DNA from: Beta vulgaris subsp. vulgaris
Lineage: Eukaryota > Streptophyta > Magnoliopsida > Caryophyllales > Amaranthaceae
Assembly (NCBI RefSeq): GCF_026745355.1
Contig: NC_079209.1
Span: forward strand, 39,145,005-39,209,004
Reading direction: 5' to 3'
Length of the DNA stretch: 64,000 nt
The first letter of the stretch is position 1. Every line of letters starts with the position of its first letter. The notes beneath the pieces are model-generated. The model made no database searches. It saw only the letters and a program-made list of their open reading frames with translations, and was not told where the DNA came from. This document shows positions 54,840 through 64,000 of the stretch, piece by piece. The translations under genes and the position numbers were made by a program.

Positions 54840-56150
54840 TGATGCGAAATTGTTCTCCTCTCACTTGTGTGTTTAGAAGACCCAATAACACAATGCGGCA
54901 GAAAACGAACGGACAATGGACAAAGACTTTTAGTCTAAAGAAAAGCTCTTAAAACTAAAAGAATTGTTTGATAAACACAACTCAATGAAGAATGGTGTTT
55001 AGGATAGAGTGAATTACAAATTATGATAATTGCTTAAGTTTTCACAAGCTTTACTCACTTATGATTGCTTAAGGGTTCTAAAACAAGTTAAAGGCTTCAC
55101 TCACCTTAAACGTGATTTAGGAGGGATCTGAGAGTATTTTAATTAGCTTCACTCACTAATTATCCTAACTCTCTCTCAAATTAAGATCTACTCACTTAAC
55201 TTAAGGGTTTTGAAATTAAGTTTACTCCTTAACCACAAGAAGATATTTTGGATATAACCCTCCAAATTTATTTCAATAAGCACAAAGCTCAACTTTCAAC
55301 ATTCCAATCTCCCTTTCATTAATGCTTGAGTTACATATATATAGTAATGGACTAAAATACTTAATACAAAAGAAATTAAGTCTAAAATACACTAAGGAGA
55401 TTAAACAAAGCAAGAAATAACAAAATCTCTCATAAACTAGCTGAAATCAGCATACTCTAGTTTCCTAGCTTTCTACACCTATTGGATGCTTTAAAATGGT
55501 TGCAAGCCAATGAAAAGAAAACCTACACTTGAAGTAGCTTCCATTTATGTGTGAATCATCCTCATTGGAGTATAATATACTGCTGCCTAAATCAGAAGAA
55601 AAGAGGGGTAGAAAAACGTTGCATAGCAGCCCTCTTTTCTTTCCTCCATTCATGGTCTTTCCTTCTTGCTTAGGAGAGGTTGTAATTGGACCCTTTGCTG
55701 CAGACATCTTAGTAAGCATGGATAAGCAGCATGCTTCACCGACTAGCTTCATTAGATCATCTGTTACATCACAAAAACACTAATGAAAACATTAGCTTCA
55801 TTCTAACACAAAAATGACTGATTTTTCTTTCTTTGGTGTTAAGTAATTTCGAAGCATGTTTAGTGTGAGTTAAACATGTTTAAGACGAAACTAACACTAA
55901 TTAATATCAAGCACCTAAAGCACACACCTCATAAACACCCATGGACAGCTGCTAGCTTACTTAGCTTCTCTTCGTTCATTTGTTATAATCAGTGAAATGA
56001 CGTCTCAAATGAAAGGCTACTATTAATTCGTTTCTTCATGAAATCTCACCAAATTTGGTAGGATTAAAATTCATGATGTTAGCAATCCAACAAAAAAAAG
56101 AATCACTAGAATATGATTAATAGATTGCTCATAATAGCAAAAACAATTTC
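54840..56150. repeat. Retroelement-like non-coding sequence, unclassified
   Basis: Recurrent TTCACTCAC / TTTACTCAC and TTAAGGGTT motifs at 55040-55240 suggest LTR or untranslated retroelement sequence. A 95-codon minus-strand frame (55752-55465) has no recognisable domain. Borders not found. Confidence 0.3.
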
Positions 56151-56369
56151 ACTGCGCTAGAGTCTCCGAATGAACGTGCACGTCTTCACTTCTACTCTCC
56201 TTTATGCAACCTTTAGAGATCATTGCTCTTACAGATATATCATTTGGTTGCCTTCCACCATTTAAGCCCTTAATTCCCTTCTTAATCCACAATATTAACC
56301 ATATCCATAGATTAAAGAGACATACGGACATCTTCGGACTAATAAGGCCTTTCCATTTTGCATCACTAA

Positions 56370-56585
56370 CCCTAACCACCCCTCCCCCACCCTTTACCCC
56401 CAGTGCCCTATCACCTCCTCACCACCACCACCTTCCCTTCTCCCACATCCCCCATCCCCCACCACCCCTGAAGCCCTCTCTCCTACCTCCTCCATTCCCC
56501 CACATCCCCCCTCACCTTGAAAATCGAACTCACAAATTACAACCCACTTCCCCTCTCCCTTTCCCCCGCAACCGTCGCGTAATCC
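56370..56585. repeat. C-rich low-complexity tract
   Basis: Over 200 bp of CCCCCACC/CCTCC/CACCACCA on the plus strand. Partly similar, in reverse complement, to the G-rich tract at 61830-62174. The two may be the flanks of one repeat into which the LTRs at 56586-61301 inserted. Confidence 0.6.
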
Positions 56586-59500
56586 TGTAATCCCCCTTAA
56601 ATTTATGGATTTTATAAATATATTTTAGTATGTATATATTTATATTTAAATATAATTAATTAGTTTAAAATAAGTTATTTCTTTAAAAGGTTGTGTAACA
56701 CCCCGATAGTTCTCTCTTTTAAGAAATACTTTTTCAATATAAAACATAGAGAATTACCAAAGCATTATCGCCTGTGTGATAACGTATCGGTTTATTTAGA
56801 ATTTTGCAGCGGAAAACATATAACTAAGCTTCATACTTTATTATAATAAATAAATAAGTAAATGAGTACTTAAAATCAAACATTCTATGAATGTCTACTC
56901 ATATAAAACTTAATATATATAATATGTTTCTGCTAATGCAGAAAATATAATATACTAGATTATACAAGCCCTCCATTTCCAGATTCCTAATAATGCAACA
57001 TCTGCGAACCTGTAAACGTCAATGCTATAAAGAATTTGCTCACCAAAATGGGTCATCACATGATCAATAAGGCAAAGCCATGATCAACAATCACAAATAA
57101 AGCACGTAATCAGCAAAGCTGAGTACTACATTGTAATACATAAACATTCCTAACATGATACTGATAAATAGCACGCAGGGATAAATAATAATATAACAAT
57201 ATAACATTTTGCAGATAACTTCTACTGAACTAAACTCTAAACATCTTTTTATTACTTTAATGGAATAGTTATTGGACTTGAGTTGTCTTATCTACTCTTG
57301 CTTTCACCTAGGAAGACGAAATATAGAAGCTACTTCGTATATCAGAATGACCTGCGATATCGAGGAACCTTTGAAAAATAATAGAAATGGTGATCAATCC
57401 ATCTCCCAGAAAAGCCATGGCATGCTCACCATGTACCCCAACTCCTAAATGTCCAACTCTACACGTGCACCAGTCTAAAGTCTATAATTACCCTCATTAC
57501 ACTTTACGTTCTTTACAAATTATTACTTGTTAATATACACACACAAGTAACACAGAAATATCAAGTCAACCATTCACAGTTGAACTTCTCTTTTATCTTA
57601 GGATTTAATAAGTGACCATACAACTTACGATCCAAGATTACTTTCCTTTAAACTCAATCTTTCTTACTTTGTTGAACCTAGCCAACAATCAATCATACGT
57701 TTCAAAGGAATAACTTGTCAACTTATCAGATAAGGCCCGCAATCCTTATAAAGTAGTGAAAATAATATAAGGGAACATATAAATAAACATGATTCAAATC
57801 TCAATAATATATTAATTTCCCCATGTGAATTAATAAATAAAGTTCTCATCCACATGCTTGCATCAATACTTCCATACAAACATGACAATCTTTAACTCAT
57901 AATCAATCTCATAATTAACATGCTTGCACACAGGCATAAAACATGTAAAATCGAATCATACTAGAAATCACATATGAACTTATAAAGTTCCTATACATGA
58001 TACTACAACTTTTCCTTCTTAAATCATGATATTATATCACATAGCACATAGGTATGTACATACCTTGTGTAAACTAGTCGATAGGCCACCTTTAGTTTCT
58101 TAAAAGTCACCTATTGAGTATTCTCCGCCTAGAATAACCAATATAAACTAAAATCAATACTCTAAATAAAATACAGCAACTTTAAAATATTTAAAATTCC
58201 CTTTAAACATATTCAAAAGTTGTTTTTACTATCAAAACTTCAATTACTTTTAATTGCTAGCATAGTACTACCATACTAGTAATTAAAATCCTTAAAACTC
58301 CATTATTAAAGCCTTTTCTAAAATTTCAGCAACTTACAAAATTATAAAATCCTCTTTAAACATATGTAAACATGCTTAAATTCCTGATTTAAAACAATCT
58401 CATAGTTTATAACAGGATACTATTATTTTCTAATAATTAACACCCTAAATATCCATGTTTTGATGATTAAAACTTCAATCTAATAATAATAAACAAATCT
58501 AAAATTTTATTCTTTTAATATATAATATATATGAATCAAGATTATTTATTAAAACAGTAAATTAAAGTCAATAATCATGATTGGTATTAAAATAAAGCAT
58601 AAAAACATAATCTTTAATGGAAACTTTAGGAAAAAGAAAAGAAATTAACCAACAAATCAAAGAACCAAGAAGAACAACAATGAAGCGCCGAAAATAGGGA
58701 GACACGGCAGTAGCAGCGGCGCAATGCTTGGTGATTGTGAAGGTGATGTGACGTTTCTTGTTGAAGAAGAAACATTACTTGAAGAAGAAGAAAGAATTTG
58801 AGAGAGAGAGAGTAAGGGTTGGCCAAAAACTTTGAATGTGAGGAGGGAGAAAATAAATCATCTTGTGCGGTAAAATAATTGGGTATTAAGGTATTTATAA
58901 AGAGACTTTCCTTTTGGGCTTAGGAAAAGGAGATTGGGCTCAAATAAAGTTTGATGATGAATATGATATATGAATTAGAACTCCTAATATCAATATAACT
59001 CTTTTTCTCTAATATATTTAGAATTTTGGGTTCCTCAAGCCCACTTAGACTTCTTTTCCACATCAACTTAGTATTTCAACCTTTTTCAAAGCATGCCTAA
59101 ATAAAATAATTTTAATTTCCTTAATCCTCAAAATAATTTCCTTTTGACTTTTAAAATAGTCAAACTTCTTTAAATAAATAATTCATTTAAAACTCAATTA
59201 TGTTTAAATATAAATATATATATATGAATACTAAAATATATTTATAAAATCCATAAAATTACTGGAGATTACAGGTTGACTATTTGAAAGTCAAAGGAAT
59301 TATTTTAAGGATTTAAAAGAAGTTAAAATATTTTGTTAAGGCAAGGTTTTATAAATATTTAAAATACTAATTGGATTTGAAAAATGAGTTTAAATGGGCT
59401 TGAGGGATCCAAATACTAGTTAGATTAGGAAAAGAATTTTTAGCAGTGTTAGGATTTTTGATCATCAATCCTACTCATCATTAAACTATATCTAAGCCCA

Positions 59501-61301
59501 ATTGCCTTTTCCTAAGCCCAAAAGGAAAACACATATATAAATACATTAAACCCAAATTTTTTTTCCCACATATAATTTTCTCTCTCCTCACTCCATAGAC
59601 CCAAGCCGGCGCCCATAATCTCTCTTTCTCTCTCAGGTTTTTCCTTCTTTCTTTCTTTCTTCTCTTCCAAGAAACGATTTCTTTCTTTCTTCGCTGACCA
59701 CCGTGCATTGTTGTTGATGCTGCCACATCCCAAGGATGTTATTAATGGAGTTTTAAGGATTTTAGTGACTAGTATAATAGTACTATGCTAGAAAATATTA
59801 GTAATTGAAGTTTTAATGATAACAACTTCTTTTAAATATTTTTAAAGGAGATTTAAAGTATTTTAAAGTTGCTGAAAATTATTTAAGTATTGATTATGAA
59901 TTTTTATTGGTTGTTTTAGGCGGAGAATTCTCTTTAGGTGACTTTTAAGGTTGTTAAAGTGGCCTATCAATTTATCTACACAAGGTACGTACATACCTAT
60001 GTGTTGATTGGTGTAGTATCATGATTTTAATAAGGAAAGTTATGTAGTATCATGTATAGGAACTATGTGAGTTCATATATGATTGCTACTATGTTGGATT
60101 TTGCATGTTTTATGCCTTTGTGCAAACATGTTAATAAGTATGAGATTTGATTATGAGATTAATATCATGTTTGTATGGAAGATTGATGCAAGCATGTTGG
60201 TTGGGAAATTTATTTTATTAATTCACATGGGGGAATTAATATATTTATTGGTATGAATCATGATTGAATCATGTTGTTCCCTTTTATTATTATTTCACTA
60301 CTCTATGAGGATCGAGGGCCTTATTTGGTAAGTTGATATTTTATACCTTTGAAAGGTAAGTTGGTTGTTGGCTAGGTTCAACAAATAAGGAAGATTGGTT
60401 AAAGAAGGAATTAATCTTGGGTTGTAAGTTGTGTGATCACTTATTTAATCCTAAGATAAAAATAAAGTTGTGAATGTTTGATTATGTATTATTTGTGTTG
60501 CTTGTGTGTCATAACAAGTAATAAATGGTAAATCATGTAAAGTGAAACATGGATAGTAATAAACTTTAGACTGGTGCACGTTTGAAGTTGGACAATCGGG
60601 AGTTGGCATACATGGTGAGCGTGTCATGACTTTTTCTGGGTTCAGATTGATCGCCATTCCTATTTTTATTTAAAAGGTTCCTCGATATCGTAGGTCATGG
60701 GAATACTAAGTCGCGTCCGCATTTCGCTGGTTTTTAGTTATACAAATCAGTTCAGTGACTATTCCATTTAAAGTAATAAAAATGTTGTTAAAGTTTAGTT
60801 TAGTAAAAGTTATCTGTAAGTTATTATATTGTTATTTATCCCTGCTTATTATTTATTAGTATCATGCTAGGATTGTTATTTATTTATGATGTAGTACTCA
60901 GCTTTGTTTGTATGTGTCGCTGATGCCTATGGTTTAATCCTATGATGATCCATTCTTGGTGAGCATATTCTCTAGTGCATTATCATTTACAGGTGTGAAG
61001 ATGATGCATCATGGAGGTTCGGGAATGGAGAGCTTGTGTAGCCTCTTGATTTATTATCGTACTTTAGTTAATACATTTTATATTTAGTTTGGTTTGAAGT
61101 TAACGTTAACGTTGTTGGTTGGTTTTAAATTTGACTTTGTTATTTATTAAATTTCAATTCTAAAGTAAGTTATATGTTTTATGCTGCAAAATTCTGAATA
61201 AGCCGATATGTTATCACATGGGCGATAATGCTTTAATAATTCTCTAATTTTTATATTTGAAAAGTATTTTTGGAAAAGAGAGAATTATCGGGCTGTTAAA
61301 A
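56586..61301 (-). mobile_element. Antisense solo LTR, split by a sense copy of the same family
   Basis: On the minus strand it starts at 61301 (AACAGCCCGATAATTC), runs to 59274, is interrupted, and resumes 56693-56586, ending GGGGGATTACA. About 2.1 kb without the insert. Flanks AATCC (56581-56585) and AACCC (61302-61306) differ by one base. No internal coding domain or second LTR is present, so it is a solo LTR, probably of a Ty3/gypsy element judging by the TGTAACACCCCGAT-type start. Confidence 0.7.
56694..59273 (+). mobile_element. Sense solo LTR nested in the antisense one
   Basis: 2580 bp from TGTAACACCCCGATAG to GGAGATTACA, flanked by a perfect 5-bp duplication GGTTG (56689-56693, 59274-59278). 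Long blocks pair in reverse complement with 59274-61301, e.g. GACTGGTGCACG, GGCGGAGAAT, ACAAGGTA(C)GTACATACCTA. TG...CA ends with a 5-bp duplication define an LTR. Confidence 0.8.
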
Positions 61302-61445
61302 ACCCCCTCTCCTCCCTCTGTAGTCGCGTACCCCTGAAACCAAGAAAAACATCGCCTGGTTTGATTTTTCAAACGAATTTTACGAATTTTGGGCATTTTT
61401 CAATTTTTTTTTTTTCATTTTATGGGAAGGGGGAAGGGTTGCAAG

Positions 61446-61820
61446 CAATGTTGTCAAAATCGAGATTCTAGTTTGAATCGAAAACAACCTTTAGAATCGA
61501 ATCGTTAAATCGAATCGTAGAATCGTAAGATTCTACAAACATGTATAATCAAGATATTGCACTCAATCTTCATTGAATATGCTAAAATTATAAGTTAAAA
61601 GACCTAAAAATTGGAAAAAATAGTTGTTTACCCACTATATTGGCAATAACTAACAATATATCTCTTATTTTCTTTGTTAGCATGATTTAAACTTGCGAGG
61701 TTTTCGCTAGTCAACAAAAATGTATAAAATCGTCTAGAATCGCGAATCAAATCGTCTACCATATTTTGAATCGTAAAATCGTAAGATTTTAAGATTTGAA
61801 TCGCGATTTTAATAACTTTG
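61446..61820. mobile_element. hAT-like MITE (375 bp)
   Basis: Inverted ends CAATGTTGTCAAAATCG and (complement of right) CAAAGTTATTAAAATCG, flanked by a perfect 8-bp duplication GTTGCAAG (61438-61445, 61821-61828). The interior is rich in GAATCGAATCG words. Confidence 0.85.
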
Positions 61821-61828
61821 GTTGCAAG

Positions 61829-62174
61829 ATGGTTCCAGGGAAGGGGGTTGCGAGGTGGTTGCGGAGTGAAGGGGAAGGGTTGTGCGACTATAGGGGAAGG
61901 GGAGGGGAAGGGTCTGGTGGTGTGCCGATGTGATGCGATGCAGGCAAGAACGCGGAATGATGCGGTGCGGTTAGGGACGCGATGAGGAAATGTCATTCCG
62001 AGAGGTGCTGGCTGCCGGAATTTCGAGCGCGCAAGTACTGGTGGATGTGATCGGCGAGGTTGGTGCTGGATTCAGGATTGTGGTGGGTTGCGATGGTGAG
62101 GTGAGAACTTGGGGGGATGTGGTGGTGGGCAGTGGGGGGCTAAAGTAAGGGTGGGGGAGTGGGGGGCTAGGGTA
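61829..62174. repeat. G-rich tract
   Basis: 345 bp of GGGGAAGGGG, GGTGGTGGGC, GGGGGGCTA-type sequence with CG-rich patches (GATGCGATGC). Similar in reverse complement to 56370-56480. No gene. Confidence 0.55.
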
Positions 62175-62407
62175 CACTAGTGGAAAAAACCCGACCTGAT
62201 GCGGTGAAAACTGGCCTTTCAGATGCGGTCTTGGTCCGCATCAGGTGGGATCGCAGCAGCTCTCTAATAAACTCTGATGCGGTCCAAAATCGCATCAGAA
62301 AACCATAATCTGATGCGGTTCATGGGGAAAACCGCATCAGATTATGGTCTTGGCGCCAAGGTTTTCTTCATTCTTTGGGTACAAACTGATGCGGGTTTCC
62401 CAAGAAC

Positions 62408-62410
<3 letters not shown>

Positions 62411-62452
<42 letters not shown>
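62411..62452. repeat. Compound (AC)15(AT)6 microsatellite
   Basis: Perfect AC repeat directly followed by AT repeat, at the inner border of the CACTA subterminal region. Confidence 0.95.
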
Positions 62453-62456
62453 TTAA

Positions 62457-62848
62457 GTTCATATGAGAACCACCCTTATGGTGAGAACCACTCATTTTTC
62501 CTCATTTTACGAAGATTTGATCATTTCATAACATTTTTGCTCATTTTTTGTTTCACTTATTTTATGGTTTTGCTCATTTAACAATTTTGTGCTCATTTAT
62601 CGACGTTTTTTCTCATTTTACGTTTTGCTCATTTTACTTTTTTTTCTCGTTGAACTTTTTTATGCTCATTTTACGTTTTTCTTCTTTTACATTTTTGTAC
62701 ATTTCACGTTTTTGATAACTTAATGTTTTCTACTCATTTTATATTTCTGCTCATTTGTTACTTTTTTTGCTCATTTTGGGAAGTTTTTGCTCATTTTTAT
62801 TAGTTCTCACGGTTCTCACCATAGGAGGGTTCTCACTAGAACCCAACC
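62457..62848. repeat. Inverted-end repeat made of TGCTCATTTTACG words
   Basis: The left end has GAGAACCACCCTTATGGTGAGAACC; the complement of the right end has GAGAACCCTCCTATGGTGAGAACC. The interior is about 15 loose copies of TGCTCATTTTA(CG). Looks like a MITE inserted in the CACTA element; no duplication found. Confidence 0.55.
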
Positions 62849-62862
62849 CCTATATATAATAG

Positions 62863-62981
<119 letters not shown>

Positions 62982-63389
62982 TTGTATTGAAACCTGCCTT
63001 AATTAGAAAACATCTCACGCACGCGTCGTGTAAAGTACTCAAAATGGTATTATTATATCTAATATTTTGATAATGTACTACAAATGAAGTTATAAATAAG
63101 TACTAAATTCAAAAATAAACATATATAGTGTAAATAGCTAGTAACATGATCCTAACAAAGAAGCTCAAAGTTGCAACATCATCCTCACATGCAATGTCAG
63201 TAAGGTAGCGTGTTAGCAAATCCTGAACCTCGTTTATCTTGGAGGTGGTGAAGAATCCTCCCTTGGCTTTCCCTTGATGAACACCTTATAAAAACAAACA
63301 TAAGTAAATACACATAAGAAGTCAATAATGAGACTAAGTAGGGAAGTTAATGAATGTTGAGCTTAGAAGTCAAAAAACGGCCTGAAATG

Positions 63390-64000
63390 GCCTTCACTTA
63401 CCCAAATTGGATTTCAAAGCATGAAAAATTATTTAACTTGACTCTAGTGGTTAAGTATGTTGTTATTATAGCTATACATGTGCTAACATGTGACTAAATG
63501 CGGGAATTAAGGAAAATGAACATGAAAGGTCTTAACATTATCGCCTAAATGACCTTCATTTACCCAAATTGGGTTTCAAATTTACTCTAATGGTTATATA
63601 TGTTGCTATTAGTACTATAAATGTCCTAACATGTGACTAAATGCGGGAATTAAGGAAAATGAACATGAAAGTCTAATATCTGCCTTAAATGACCTTTATT
63701 TACCCAAATTGAGTTTCAAAGCATGATAAATGGTTTTTCTTGACTCTAATGGTTATATATGTTGCTATTAGTACTACATATGTCCTAACATGTGGATAAA
63801 TATGGAGAACTATGTAAATTGAACTTAAAAGGCAAAATAGGCCCGAAAAGACTTTAATTTACCCGGCCAAAATGATATTTATCTACCCAAAATGGATTGA
63901 GAGCACATGAGTGGACTTTACTTGACTCTAATGATTAAATATATTGTTATTATTATAGCTATACATGTGCTAACATGTGACTAAATGCGGAAATTAAGGA
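63390..64000. repeat. Tandem repeats (~140-183 bp) within the CACTA element
   Basis: At least four units, anchored by TACCCAAATTGG-type motifs at 63399, 63561, 63701 and 63884. Each carries GTCCTAACATGTGACTAAAT, GCGGGAATTAAGG and TGACTCTAATGGTTA. Spacing is 162, 140 and 183 bp. The array runs off the window. Confidence 0.8.

Noticed and set aside
56204..56590. 128-codon Pro/His-rich frame
   Set aside because: Produced by translating a C-rich low-complexity tract; stops at the LTR border.
56586..61301. One Mutator-type element with 2-kb inverted repeats
   Set aside because: The inner unit has its own TG...CA ends and GGTTG duplication, and the missing 108 bp of the outer unit is found on the other side of it; nested LTRs explain all junctions better.

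Overview
The window is plant nuclear DNA, almost certainly from a eudicot. It has two spliced genes with GT-AG introns and AT-rich introns full of transposons: Stowaway MITEs, hAT and Mutator-like elements, CACTA, Ty1/copia, tRNA-headed SINEs, and RTE- and L1-type LINEs. The element mix would suit a Caryophyllales genome, but I cannot fix the species from sequence alone.

Layout. Positions 1-39319 (+) carry 20 exons of one gene whose 5' end lies outside the window. It is the plant nudix hydrolase 3 / dipeptidyl peptidase III fusion. The readable coding sequence is about 2.2 kb spread over 39 kb; five introns are 70-130 bp and the rest reach 5.4 kb through repeat insertion. Positions 44750-54048 (-) hold a complete convergent five-exon gene for a plastid-targeted Rossmann-fold protein (about 323 aa, ketopantoate-reductase/6PGDH-like). 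Its 6.7-kb first intron contains a stack of three nested elements, the youngest being a Ty1/copia element (48230-53367) with almost identical LTRs and a broken polyprotein frame. From 54.3 kb to the end no host gene is recognised. That part holds two solo LTRs of one family nested head to head (56586-61301, a giant palindrome), several MITEs, and the terminus of a CACTA transposon that runs off the right edge.

The two genes show no functional link and are simply convergent neighbours about 5.4 kb apart. Exon boundaries were placed by keeping the reading frame through GT-AG junctions and by recalled similarity to the Arabidopsis homologues. Transposon borders were placed by finding terminal repeats and target-site duplications by eye. 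I found no novel biological system. The most unusual structures are the nested inverted LTR palindrome, the nested stack in the Rossmann-gene intron, a MITE inside a SINE, and a probable mitochondrial DNA insert inside a Stowaway MITE.
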